Source: Corallococcus soli (GTDB taxonomy: Bacteria > Myxococcota > Myxococcia > Myxococcales > Myxococcaceae). Taken from it: DNA of 64,000 nt. How positions within the stretch are numbered: the first letter of the stretch is position 1; the number at the start of each line of letters is the position of its first letter. The DNA lies in contig NZ_JAAIYO010000011.1 in the NCBI RefSeq assembly GCF_014930455.1, positions 248,001 through 312,000 of the forward strand, in the 5' to 3' direction. The translations under genes and the position numbers were made by a program. This document shows, one piece after another, positions 54,301 through 61,848 of the stretch. Under the pieces are notes generated by a model. The model was given only the letters and a program-made list of their open reading frames with translations, was not told the DNA's origin and made no database searches.

Positions 54301-54840
54301 GCGCACCGCGCCCTCATGGCCCGCCATGTCCCGCCGGGCGCCGGAGGCCACCGTGAACGAGCGCACCACGCCGTCATCACCCGCGCAGGCGACGTACGTG
54401 TGCGAGGGGTCCACCGCCACCGCGCGCAGCGGCTGCGCGGACGCGCTCCACTCCGTCAGCTTGCGCGTGCTCTCCCAGTCCCACGCGCGCACGAAGCCGT
54501 CCATGCCCGCCGTGTAGAGCACCTTGCCGTCCGGGCTCGCGGCCACCGCCGTGCACCCGCCCGGGTGCGCGCCCTGGAGCTGGAACTGCACCGCGCCGTC
54601 GGTGAGCGACCCGAAGCGCACCGTGCCGTCCGCGCCCGCCGCGGCGTAGCGCTCGCCGGACAGCGCGAGCCCCAGCACGTGGGCCGGCAGCGACGCCGTC
54701 CACAGGACCTTGTTGGTGCCGGGCTCGTACGCGGTGAGGCGGCTGTCCGGGGCGGCACGCGTGCCCCCCACGAGCAGCAGGCGGGCATTGGCCGCGAGCG
54801 CACGGACCTTCTCGATGTTGCCGATGGAGAGGTTGGCCAT
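48310..54840 (-). CDS. Giant WD40-HEAT repeat protein (2,176 aa)
   Basis: Residues 1-330 form a WD40-like beta-propeller: ERYAAAGADGTVRFGSLTDG, GKVLYTAGMDGFVRAWDW, DGRLVSAGDDGKLRIW, GGDGKLKVWRL. From ~345 to the end there are dozens of HEAT/PBS-type repeats (typical unit: 'DPDAEVRKLAAMELGTHG'; later 'DTDDEVRITVAKELGKLGDPEAEKAL'), giving a long solenoid. No nuclease or protease motif is visible. It is 12 nt downstream of the 908-aa gene and overlaps the SWIM gene by 4 nt, so the three form one operon. It is a scaffold, likely sensing or holding a DNA-protein complex; this is inference. Confidence 0.88.
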   Translation of the reverse strand: MANLSIGNIEKVRALAANARLLLVGGTRAAPDSRLTAYEPGTNKVLWTASLPAHVLGLALSGERYAAAGADGTVRFGSLTDGAVQFQLQGAHPGGCTAVAASPDGKVLYTAGMDGFVRAWDWESTRKLTEWSASAQPLRAVAVDPSHTYVACAGDDGVVRSFTVASGARRDMAGHEGAVRALAFTPRDGRLVSAGDDGKLRIWYLVGAVEFEVRGEKDSGHAGPVLGLVFPPTPVAEAGQEPAERIASVGGDGKLKVWRLDERRKPRTFELGTRAVHAVAFGPPANPRQAKQLLGFVFAAGDERTVTRLTLGTDGKPTDEQVTYTHGFDVLQEARKAGRPRREAAVREAAALQEPEALEFALALLGTDPDAEVRKLAAMELGTHGRTAARAKLRERLNDDVVGVRTAALDALTKLETESPLAAPRAALDSRFSDTRVLALRRLSKLGGTSPLVPGLISGKLADDKAPVGEAALDALVAVSPSGSTEPLKLAFERGPAALKVEVLLRASVAGLLGDPRLQPLVARALDDADRDVRRVAFAVRVLERRSLALTLEKQDEEFARSVREVARMLTLQAKRAAGEAEAKSATDAELAASREKLFAQATAGAALAEADLEPLLAAMACRMPDTAVRGARGLAQLGDGRALGALLQLSREDESAIRRQAAASLQALQDPRARERLVWMLDDADADVRATALEAVVALDVDAPLSAAEAALRSGHEDVRVRGLDRLVKLGAKAAGAEPLLGNALEDESGKVRGEAFRTLWAWNEKEPEKAVDRALTGRFPDLRNRAVEVLAQRGTEDWALNRLKKSVEDRDVAVATAAYEAWVKLAGKEKPEPHLAALASTHPALREKAAKGAVHAPAEPLRSALLKRVQDEHLDVAVAALEALDKLIPGENGPLLAGIAASALPVRVRAAELLAPRGAEDIIEPLRGLITDKDLERLYPSGFLVPLRIRAARALATLGSRRLLGFYATVLLPHELSDLQEQGARGLATASRRGDEGALLDALGHSLVAARSWAADGLSRLGDVRALPVLTGNLRHEHLPIRLGAILAFAALGPEGDGGLLHGLEDAAREVQEMVFAIVLARDLRASRDGEPPDLLTSALSSGRPEVRYAAARALELRTEPDAYRAHLVEVLLPPRPEKAGDMKDWPAEEDRAKRVVGLAEALSSAQPEQRYAAAQVLLLRNKPLDYFREAQKVARPRTLEAPWKPETAEGAAHVVQASTLEKQGTASATGKSWLRRLFSAVKPPEGSTATPQTATQAERQHLRRLAFGAYVGLLRQVSAGDEEGHRVRRDAVDRVVKLTLEGYAGTSAAVAALLRALEDPHQLVRRAALAGLKELYPAGSDEPLALALASLSPDVARAALEELAERGDAARPRVTAALNSPLPEVRKSAFELLEKLSPAGSLEPLLAALGSEHADLRVGVIERLAGANDPRVTEALGRAAGSEHEDLRLRAAELLAWRGDDRAVEVLGAFLRSEVPLVVRRAQEALARLGTSAAVAALAARLSVAPEIPERTKLVAALGRTRRPEALDVLARQSVEDENATVRLATVTAAMQLTWPPEQEKLKERERDLKKRDAALAVRFLKVAVRSNDVEVRKAAATELEHGKNEGQDALLVSLFTDRDVTVRAEAVARYSKRVVEQGAAVEPLEEVLRAGARELMLPAAEGVAHLRRASALRPLLLYSRAGEGEERGRALLALGTLGDARALSELETVAGGGTADAPAEQDMVLAAIEALGRLASRMPEGEERRRIEEKVEVAAMEGTSSEHQEAGVRGLRAIGGERARVKLEALLADSDTDDEVRITVAKELGKLGDPEAEKALAAALDEDDDDLREAARKALDALFPKDRTRVEFLAVASTQEDISEPAATYLASEGDPAQLVPRLATLENAELRLRLRRGLARRGALPLPEVIALLGHDKPEAREEAARLVGTWTGDARELSATDTASLTRAVVAAERRTAAAWAATSPPKRAPLASAWERLLWTGSRLGAKELVATSADVLRKGETQAPAGVRQEAARVLGRLKATNEAQALRTALADPDAPVRSAAASVLAALVPDQASAWALEVKPFDPVAMGPTGAKVAPGLLTASEPRRLAVPALLAKKDLGPLKSVASDAKPEVRQDAWAALGRLGGDEAAALLKTAAFDKSQSVELRKAAYRAHKRARRAAERARKEGQPS

Positions 54841-54852
54841 GGTGTCGTTGTC

Positions 54853-57579
54853 CTAGATGCCGCCGAGCTGCACGCCCGGGTGAGCCGCACGCAGTTGCAC
54901 CAGCGAGGCCAGACAGCTCTGCCACTCGCCCTTCGCCACGGAGCCGGTGAATTCGCCCAGCACGGGCGCCACCACGCGGGCGAAGCTCTCGTCTTCCAGG
55001 CCCAGGTCCCGCACCAGCTCCACCACGCGGCGCTTGGCCACGCTCGCGGACAGCCGGCGCTGCACGTCGCCCTCGCGCGCTTCCTTCGCGCGCCCGGGCG
55101 GCAGGCCGAACAGCATGCGCCGCAGGAACGTGCGCAGCGCCTCCACGTCGGAGAAGCGCGTCGTGCCACCGGCCTCGCGCGCGTCCTTGCCGCCGCCCGC
55201 CGGCTTCCAGTCCTCCGGCAGGTGCAGCGGACGGTGCTTCTCCCAGAGCAGCCGCACCGCGAACAGGCCCACCTCGCGGTCCGCGCTCTGCATCAGGCCG
55301 GACAGCCGCTCCGCCCCGCCCAGCCGCGCGTAGTGCCGGCGGATGAGCTCCACCGCCACCTCCCGCGTGCTGCGCTTGGTGGACTCCGTGAGCGCGAACA
55401 CCTTGCCCGCGTCCAGCTCCTCCGGCTGCAGCGTGTGGCGCGCATCCGCCCCCGGCTCGCCCGCGTTGAGCAGGGCGTCATAGGCCAGGTTGCGGATCTC
55501 CTTCGCGTCCGAGTCCGCCAGCTCGTACACCCGCGTCTGGTAGCCCCACGCGCGCAACTCCGAGCGGGCGATGGTCAGCGCGAAGCGGCGCACGTCGTCG
55601 CGCGCGTCCAGCAGCGCGGGCCACAGCTTCTCCGGCGTGTACGCCTTGCGAGGCGCCCGGGGCTTGATGTCGTAGGACTTCGACTCCGGCTGCTCCGGCC
55701 CGATGCCCGGGTGGTGGCAGCGCAGGTACGTCTGCGCGAACGTGCGCACCGGCGGCGGCTGCTTCGCGCCCAGCGCCAGGTCGAACAGGCGCTCCAGGCC
55801 CTGCGCCGCGTCGCCCGTGTCGCTGAAGTCCGCGGGCACCACGTTCTCCAGCAGGTAGCGGTGCCCGAAGTCGTGCAGCGTGGGGTCCGCCCGGCGCGCC
55901 AGCGCCAGCAGCCAGGGCACCGTGAGCTGCCGCGCGGTGAAAAGCTTGCGGTTGCCCAGCAGCGCCAGCGCCGTCTCGCGGTGCTTCGCGCTGAACACCA
56001 GCGCCTTCACCCGCTCCACGTCCAGGCCCGGCAGGCTGTCCGCGCGCGTGAGCCACTGCGCCGCCTGACGTCCCAAACGCGGGTTCGACACCAGGTCCAG
56101 CAGCCACTCCGGCCCGATGTCCGCCGGCTTGTACGCGCCCAGCGCCTTCATCGCCGCGTCCTCCACGACGCGCGGGCGCGACGAGCGCTTCGCCTCCGTC
56201 AGCGTCTGCTTCCAGAACGCCGCGGGCATCTCCCCGGCGGCGTACTTGGACGCGATGTAGCCGGTGGCCCACTTGAGCTGCTCCTGCTTGCCGAAGAGCT
56301 GCTCGCGCAGGAAGTCCTGGGTGAGCTCCGCCCGGTCGAAGGACTGCTCCAGCACCTTCGCCGCGAAGCCCGCCGTGGCCTTCGTGACGAGCAGCCGGCC
56401 CAGCAGCTCCAGCCCCAGCTCGCGCGGCTTGCGCTTCTCCAGCGTGGCGGCGGCGAACGCCACCACGTCGTCCTCGCCGCCCTCCACCAGCTCCGCCAGC
56501 CGGTCCGCGGACATGTCCTGCGCGTGGCCGCGCGCGTACTCGATGGCGTACGCCCGGGCCTTGTCGCTGGGGGACTCCAGCAGCGCGAGCACCGCGTCGT
56601 GCAGCCCGACGGCGCGCAGCTTGCCCTGGTGGAACTCCGGCGAGCCCTGGAGCGTCTCCACCAGGAAGTCGTGCGCGGTGCCCAGGGGCCGGCGCGCCAG
56701 CCGGTCCAGCCACGCGGGCGTCACCTTGCGCAGCGCCTCCGGGAAGTCCTTGCGCAGGCCCTGGATGGCGAACTTCGCGGCCGGGTCCGAACCGCAGGTG
56801 TCCAACAGGCGCATCAGCGCGTCCGGCGAGCGCTTCCACGCGTCCGGGTACATGCGCTGCTTCACCATGTCCCCGGGCGGCTGGATGGAGAAGCGCGTCG
56901 CGGAGTAGTTGCGGCCGTTGTGCGCCCAGACGTGGTGCGCCACCCAGCAGGAGGACCAGGACGTGTCCGGCTGGTAGTGCCGCAGCACCTCCACCGCGAA
57001 CTGCGGGTAGAGCTCCGGCACGGCCGCGCCCAGGTGGCGCAGGAAGCGCCACGCGCGGCGCTGGAGGTAGGTGAGGGTGCCGCTGCCCACCTCGCGCGAG
57101 CGGTGGCTGCCGCGCTCGGTGTCGAATCGCCACGCCAGCACGCCGAACATCTCCGCGTCGTGGCGCGCTTCGGACAGCTTGTAGATGCGCTTGAGGCCCG
57201 CCCAGAGGCCGAACTTCAGCGGCGCTTCCTTCACCAGCGTGAAGAGCGCGGCGCGCGCGGGCTCGCTGTTCTTCTCGTACAGGGACACCAGCAGGTCCGC
57301 GAGCGCGAACCGCGCGGGCAGGGGCACGTCCTTCTGCGCGAGGAAGCGCTGCCACGCTTCATGCGAGCCCTTGCGACGGCCGGCCTTCTCACCCTGCGCC
57401 TGCGCCTGCGCGAGCAGCGCCCTCAGCGCGTCGAAGTCGAGCGCGCCCTGCGGCAGCGGGGTGTCCGACGTCTTGTCCGGCTGGTCCAGGAACGCCAGCA
57501 CGGCCTCGGCGAGGTCCGGTGCCTCCGCCCTGGCCAGACGTTCAAGGTCCGTTGCGCTCAGCGCGTCGCTCGGGGTCAT
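54853..57579 (-). CDS. Large ARM/HEAT-like helical-repeat protein (908 aa, retron cluster)
   Basis: All-helical, Leu/Ala/Arg-rich. The N-terminal 240 residues contain a conserved-looking core (WRFDTERGSHRSREVGSGTLTYLQRRAWRFLRHLG, then SSCWVAHHVWAHNGRNY). Residues 250-908 have degenerate ARM/HEAT-like repeats (e.g. DARDDVRRFALTIARSELRAWG, STREVAVELIRRHYARLGG). There is no enzymatic motif. It is the first gene of the three-gene cluster preceding the retron; 12 nt separate it from the giant WD40-HEAT gene. Upstream lies the 57634-60990 gene with a 54-nt gap, so the operon may start with either. ATG chosen; no good ribosome site is seen. Confidence 0.85.
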   Translation of the reverse strand: MTPSDALSATDLERLARAEAPDLAEAVLAFLDQPDKTSDTPLPQGALDFDALRALLAQAQAQGEKAGRRKGSHEAWQRFLAQKDVPLPARFALADLLVSLYEKNSEPARAALFTLVKEAPLKFGLWAGLKRIYKLSEARHDAEMFGVLAWRFDTERGSHRSREVGSGTLTYLQRRAWRFLRHLGAAVPELYPQFAVEVLRHYQPDTSWSSCWVAHHVWAHNGRNYSATRFSIQPPGDMVKQRMYPDAWKRSPDALMRLLDTCGSDPAAKFAIQGLRKDFPEALRKVTPAWLDRLARRPLGTAHDFLVETLQGSPEFHQGKLRAVGLHDAVLALLESPSDKARAYAIEYARGHAQDMSADRLAELVEGGEDDVVAFAAATLEKRKPRELGLELLGRLLVTKATAGFAAKVLEQSFDRAELTQDFLREQLFGKQEQLKWATGYIASKYAAGEMPAAFWKQTLTEAKRSSRPRVVEDAAMKALGAYKPADIGPEWLLDLVSNPRLGRQAAQWLTRADSLPGLDVERVKALVFSAKHRETALALLGNRKLFTARQLTVPWLLALARRADPTLHDFGHRYLLENVVPADFSDTGDAAQGLERLFDLALGAKQPPPVRTFAQTYLRCHHPGIGPEQPESKSYDIKPRAPRKAYTPEKLWPALLDARDDVRRFALTIARSELRAWGYQTRVYELADSDAKEIRNLAYDALLNAGEPGADARHTLQPEELDAGKVFALTESTKRSTREVAVELIRRHYARLGGAERLSGLMQSADREVGLFAVRLLWEKHRPLHLPEDWKPAGGGKDAREAGGTTRFSDVEALRTFLRRMLFGLPPGRAKEAREGDVQRRLSASVAKRRVVELVRDLGLEDESFARVVAPVLGEFTGSVAKGEWQSCLASLVQLRAAHPGVQLGGI

Positions 57580-57633
57580 GGGTCGGGGGGTTTAACACAC
57601 CTCACCGTCCTCCAAGGGCCCGATGGGCCGACT

Positions 57634-60600
57634 TCACCAGGTGAGGGTGGGCACCTGCACCTCCTGCGCGGCGGTGGTCCCCACCGCCACGTCCTGCCGG
57701 TACGTCAGCCACCTGCCCTGGCCCCGGTGGTGCAGCACCAGCAGCGTGTAGGGCCCGGGGGGCACGTGCTCCCAGGTCTCGTTGCCGGAGGAGGTGCGCA
57801 GGCCCTTCTGGCGCAGCTGTCCCGCCGCGTCGTCCGACGCTGGCAGCGGCACCGTGCCCGGGAAGAGGAGCGCGATCCCCTGGGCCCCGCGCTCGCCCCA
57901 GCGCAGCGTCACCGTGGTGCCCGGCGAGGTCGCGAGCAGCTCCACCCGGGTGATGCGATGCGGCTGGACCTGCACCTTCTTGTAGGGCGCCACGTACGGG
58001 CCGCTCCCGGCGCGCAGGCCCACCAGGTAGGCGCCGGGCTCCAGCTCACGGAAGACGGTCTTCGCTTCATCGTCGGGCAGGAGGCTGATGACCTCCAGGT
58101 CCCGCTCCGCCCAGGCCGACACCATGGCGGGGTAGGGCTTGCCCTGCGCGTCCTTCACCGACACCTCCAGGCGGGTGTCGCCCTGGAGGCGCAGCTCGAG
58201 CGTGTCCTCGGTGGGGCCCAGCGCGCGCTCCAGCGTCGCGTAGTCCGCCTTGGCGTGCATCGCGGTGAGCCGGTACGGCCGGGACTCCACGGAGGGCAGC
58301 GTGAAGGTGCCATCCCGGGCGGTGGTGGTGTCCAGGAAGCCGCCGTGGACGTCGTAGATGTCGTACTTCTCCCCGGACTCCTCCTCCGCCGCGGCCTTCA
58401 GCTCCGCGAGCGGAAGGGACAGGGAGATGTCCACGCCCTCCAGCGGTTCGCCCGTCGCGTCGTCCACCACGCGGCCCCGGACGGTGTGCCCCGCTTCGAT
58501 GCGCACCTCGCCCAGGTCCACGTCGCGTCCGGCGGGGACCCGCACCTCGCGCTGGGTGAGGGCGTGGCCCGAAGCCTGGAAGGTCAGGTGCTGGAGGCCG
58601 GGCTTGTCCACGAAGACGGTGAAGGCCCCGCGCGGGTCGCGCACGGGCTCCTCGTTCAGCTCGAAGCGCGTGAGGGGCGCCCCGTTCGGCTTCACCAGCC
58701 GTCCGGTGATGCGGCTCTGGGCGGTCAGCACGACGCGCACGGCCAGGTTGCCCGCGCGGGCGATCACCCTGGGCTCCTCGTCGTCCGGCACCCACCGGCC
58801 CAGCTTCAACCCTCCGAGCAGCTCATCGGAACCCTCGTCGTCCTCGTCGTCCTCGGGCTCGGGTTCGGGCTTCGCGGGGGGGCGGGGCATCGCGTAGCCG
58901 GGCTTCGTCGCCGTCAGCTCGTAGTCCCAGTCCCGGGCCAGCGGCTCCAGGGCGAAGCGGCCGTCGGGCCCCGTCACGGCCTCCAGGGGGGAATAGGAGC
59001 GGCCCTCGCTGGCCTCGTCCTCCCTGGCCACGGCCGTCACGGTGACGCCCGCCAGGGGCTGGCCCCGGGCATCCACCACCACGCCGGCCATCCGCCCATC
59101 CAGGTCCAGCCGCAGCGCCAGCTCCACGGTCTCCGAGCCCCGCACGTCCACGCGCTGGGGCAGCAGGCGCTGGTAGCCGCCCGCGGTCGCCGCCAACCAG
59201 ACGGCGTAGCTGCCCGGTTCCACGCCCCGGATGACGAACGTCCCGTCCTCCTCCGTGGAGCCCGCGAAGTCGACGCGCCCGTGGTCCTCCGGGTCGTCCT
59301 CGTCCACGCCGCCCTTGCTCAGGGTGACGTCCACTCCGTTGACGGGGGCGCCGCTGGAGCTCGTCACGGAGCCCTGCACCGTGGCGCCGGACTCCAGGGT
59401 CACCTGGATGCCGGAGGAGGGCGCCTGGGCCTGGATTTCGCGCCGCAGGAAGCCCTCCGCCTCGACGATGAGGGGGCCCGCCATGGCCTTGTCCACCTTG
59501 ATGATGAAGTGGCCTGTGTCGTCGGTCGTGGCCTCGAAGGTGCGGATGCGCATGTGCCTGTGGTGCATGAAGAGCCGTGGCTTCCCGGGGGTCGTCTCCG
59601 CGGGTTGGGGGCGCAGCGACAGGGAGGCCTCCTTCACCGGCTGGCCCTGGGCATCCAGGACCCGGCCCTCCACGAGGATCGCGGGGGACAGGACGAACTC
59701 CAGGGGTGGGGTGTCGCGGCCCACGGCCCGCTCCTGGGTGAGGTCCTGCATCCGCTCCGCCACCACCTGGAACTGATAGGTGCGCGCCATCAGCGGGCCC
59801 AGGCGCGCGTGGCCTTCCGCGTTGGTCTGCCGGGTCTTGTCCACGCCCTCGCCCACCTCGCCCAGGTCGAAGGCGTCCCTGTCGGCGCCGATGGCGACCA
59901 CCACGGCGTCGCGCACGGGACGGCCCGCCGTATCTCGCACGGTGACGTCGACGAAGAATGCGGTGCCCAGGCTGAGCGTCACCTCGGCGTCGGATGGGTG
60001 CTCCGTCAATTCCACCTGGGCCCACGCCCGCTGGCCGTCGTGTTCCGCGGTCATGACGTAGGCGGAGGGCAGCAGGTTGTCGAAGCGGAAGCGCCCGTCG
60101 GCGTCGGAGACGGCGATGCGCCCACCGGCCTTCTCCACCACGGAGACGCCGGGGACGGGCCGCTCACCATTGAGCACCTGGCCCACGATGCGCCGGGGCG
60201 GGTGCAGCACCAGGTCCTCCTCCAGGGGCACCGGGCTCAGGTCCTGGAGCCAGGTGGAGAGCTTGCCCGGGTGGGCGGCGGCCAGGGTGTAGATGGCCAT
60301 GGGGAGGGGGCCCACGGCGAAGCGGCCCTCGGCGTCCGCGGTCGCTTCAAAGTAGCGCGCGTTCCCGGTGTGCAGCACCGTCAGCCGGGTGCCGGGGAGC
60401 GGGGCGCCGTCCTCGTCCACCACGCGGCCGGAGAGCTTCTGGGCGGGGGCGAGCACCAGCTTCACGTCCTGGGCGCCGGTGGCGACGTCCTCCTCCAGGG
60501 CGGCGCCGTCCGGGCCCAGCGCCCACACGGCCACGGTGCCCTGGGGCAGCCCCTCCAGCGTGAAGGTGCCGTCCTGGGCGGAGGCGGTGCGCGTGAGCAC

Positions 60601-60990
60601 GAAGGCCGAGCCCCGGTGGGAGGCCACCATCTCCAGCGCCCAGTCCCAGGCGGAGGCGGTGGTGCAGTCCCCGTCCGCCAGCGAGACGTCCGGGTCCGTG
60701 TCGCAGGGCAGCTCCGACAGGGTCTCTCCGGGCAGGGGCACCGTGGCGGAGACCTCCACGCCGGCGACGGGCTGGCCCCGGAGGTCCAGGACGCGGCCCC
60801 GCACCTGGAGCGCGCCCCGGGGCGGCGGGGGCGGGGCCTCCGACAGCGGCCGGCGCACGGGGCGGGACGGGGTGACGCTCGGGCCCTCCGGGGACGGCGA
60901 GGGGGCGCGCAGCCACCACCAGGAGATCCCCGCTCCGACGAGGAGCAGCAACAGCACCCCTCCGATGACCACCGCCGACGGCTTTCGCAT
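57634..60990 (-). CDS. Membrane-anchored protein with many carboxypeptidase regulatory-like domains
   Basis: 1,118 aa. One N-terminal helix (VVIGGVLLLLLVGAGISWWWL) anchors it. A Pro-rich linker follows, then about ten transthyretin-like (CarboxypepD_reg) beta-domains recurring as VxGRVLDxxGQPVAGVEV...DGTFTLEGLPQGTV. Units start near residues 62, 180, 265, 345, 445, 530, 635, 760, 855 and 960. An Asp/Glu-rich stretch (EPEPEDDEDDEGSDE) near 735 may bind cations. Such proteins are typically periplasmic or surface adhesion/structural proteins. It lies 54 nt upstream of the helical-repeat gene, but its content suggests it is not part of the retron system. Confidence 0.85.
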   Translation of the reverse strand: MRKPSAVVIGGVLLLLLVGAGISWWWLRAPSPSPEGPSVTPSRPVRRPLSEAPPPPPRGALQVRGRVLDLRGQPVAGVEVSATVPLPGETLSELPCDTDPDVSLADGDCTTASAWDWALEMVASHRGSAFVLTRTASAQDGTFTLEGLPQGTVAVWALGPDGAALEEDVATGAQDVKLVLAPAQKLSGRVVDEDGAPLPGTRLTVLHTGNARYFEATADAEGRFAVGPLPMAIYTLAAAHPGKLSTWLQDLSPVPLEEDLVLHPPRRIVGQVLNGERPVPGVSVVEKAGGRIAVSDADGRFRFDNLLPSAYVMTAEHDGQRAWAQVELTEHPSDAEVTLSLGTAFFVDVTVRDTAGRPVRDAVVVAIGADRDAFDLGEVGEGVDKTRQTNAEGHARLGPLMARTYQFQVVAERMQDLTQERAVGRDTPPLEFVLSPAILVEGRVLDAQGQPVKEASLSLRPQPAETTPGKPRLFMHHRHMRIRTFEATTDDTGHFIIKVDKAMAGPLIVEAEGFLRREIQAQAPSSGIQVTLESGATVQGSVTSSSGAPVNGVDVTLSKGGVDEDDPEDHGRVDFAGSTEEDGTFVIRGVEPGSYAVWLAATAGGYQRLLPQRVDVRGSETVELALRLDLDGRMAGVVVDARGQPLAGVTVTAVAREDEASEGRSYSPLEAVTGPDGRFALEPLARDWDYELTATKPGYAMPRPPAKPEPEPEDDEDDEGSDELLGGLKLGRWVPDDEEPRVIARAGNLAVRVVLTAQSRITGRLVKPNGAPLTRFELNEEPVRDPRGAFTVFVDKPGLQHLTFQASGHALTQREVRVPAGRDVDLGEVRIEAGHTVRGRVVDDATGEPLEGVDISLSLPLAELKAAAEEESGEKYDIYDVHGGFLDTTTARDGTFTLPSVESRPYRLTAMHAKADYATLERALGPTEDTLELRLQGDTRLEVSVKDAQGKPYPAMVSAWAERDLEVISLLPDDEAKTVFRELEPGAYLVGLRAGSGPYVAPYKKVQVQPHRITRVELLATSPGTTVTLRWGERGAQGIALLFPGTVPLPASDDAAGQLRQKGLRTSSGNETWEHVPPGPYTLLVLHHRGQGRWLTYRQDVAVGTTAAQEVQVPTLTW

Positions 60991-61406
60991 GGCGCCCCTC
61001 CAGGGTGGGCGACTGTAGCAGCAGGGCCGACGTGGACCGCGAGAGGGCGGGGCGGACGAAAAAAGGGGGTCAAACCAAGGATTTCAGCGGCCGACGTATT
61101 TGGAGATGAGGTGGGAGCGGCGGGGGCAGAGCCTCCGTTGCTCAAGGGCTCCGGGCGCAGAGCGTCCAGGGCGGCGGGGGGAAGGGTTCTGGGGGTCGAT
61201 CTTCCGGAACTCCTCAAGGTTTTTCGCGGTCGCCGTCTCCAAGGCACAAGCAGGACGGAAGCGGGCCTTTGGGGGCCGTTTCCGATGAGGGGGACTCCTC
61301 GGGGGAGGAGTTGAGTCACTGGGAGCGCGTCGAGGGGGCGCGCTCCCAGTGTTTTTTCCGGGGTCGGCCTGGATCCGCGCGGGGGCGCAGGGTCGGCCGG
61401 CCCGTT
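60991..61406. other. Intergenic region with possible small RNA
   Basis: 416 nt with no protein I can support. On the minus strand a frame ending SHLISKYVGR at 61084 lacks a convincing start. A plus-strand pair of hairpins, the second followed by six T, ends the region (61294-61357), and so may terminate a plus-strand small RNA starting somewhere in 61020-61290. A minus-strand oligo-T (61058-61063) has no hairpin. Confidence 0.5.
61317..61357 (+). terminator. Perfect intrinsic terminator on the plus strand
   Basis: CACTGGGAGCGCG (61317-61329) and CGCGCTCCCAGTG (61339-61351) form a 13-bp stem with a 9-nt loop, followed by TTTTTT (61352-61357). A 7-bp hairpin (61294-61300/61305-61311, GGGG loop) precedes it. 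No plus-strand gene is known upstream. Confidence 0.9.
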
Positions 61407-61835
61407 TCATTTCTGGATGGAGAGGATGACCCAGCGCCGGGTGTCCACGGCGTAGACGGTGGGGACATCCGCGATGGCGGGGCCTGCGAGGTCACGGCAT
61501 GCCGTGGGATTGACGGAGAAGCGGACGAACATCACCCCGTCCCTTCCAGGGACGCTGGTGACGTCATACGCCTCGCGCTGGTGCACGCAGACCTCGGTGG
61601 GACTGGCGTTCCGGTCGGGCTTCGAGCCCAGGGGGAGGAAGTCCTCCATCGCCAGTGCGACCGACGCCGCCATCGTACCGGACAGGAACTGCTGATCCTC
61701 TTCGGGCAGCGCGATGGGGAACGCGAAGTGGGCTGCCTGCTCCGGGGGGGCGTGGACGGGGCGTGCCGGGGGCCGGAAGAGGGCACAGGCGGAAAGCAGC
61801 AGGAGGGGGAGCAGCCTCCACGGTCGGGTTCCCAT
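61407..61835 (-). CDS. Hypothetical lipoprotein
   Basis: 142 aa. Signal peptide LLPLLLLSAC with Cys17. A short Pro-rich linker leads to a globular part (AAHFAFPIALPEEDQQFLSGTMAASVALAMEDFLPLG; EVCVHQREAYDVTSVPGRDGVMFVRFSVNPTACRDL; TVYAVDTRRWVILSIQK) with two Cys. It resembles small myxobacterial lipoproteins of unknown function. It starts 13 nt downstream of the YhaN-like gene on the same strand, so they are probably cotranscribed. No terminator with a T-run follows on the minus strand. Confidence 0.75.
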   Translation of the reverse strand: MGTRPWRLLPLLLLSACALFRPPARPVHAPPEQAAHFAFPIALPEEDQQFLSGTMAASVALAMEDFLPLGSKPDRNASPTEVCVHQREAYDVTSVPGRDGVMFVRFSVNPTACRDLAGPAIADVPTVYAVDTRRWVILSIQK

Positions 61836-61848
61836 CGGGGTGTTCAGT

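Noticed and set aside
48295-61314. A single open frame of 4,339 codons on the plus strand
   Set aside because: It lies antisense to five well-supported minus-strand genes and to a clean retron RT operon. Such long antisense frames arise from strong third-position GC bias. Composition is Arg/Gln/Leu/Gly-rich without recognisable domains.
61084-61316. Small minus-strand protein ending SHLISKYVGR
   Set aside because: Frame is open but has no start with a ribosome site, and no similarity to a known family.
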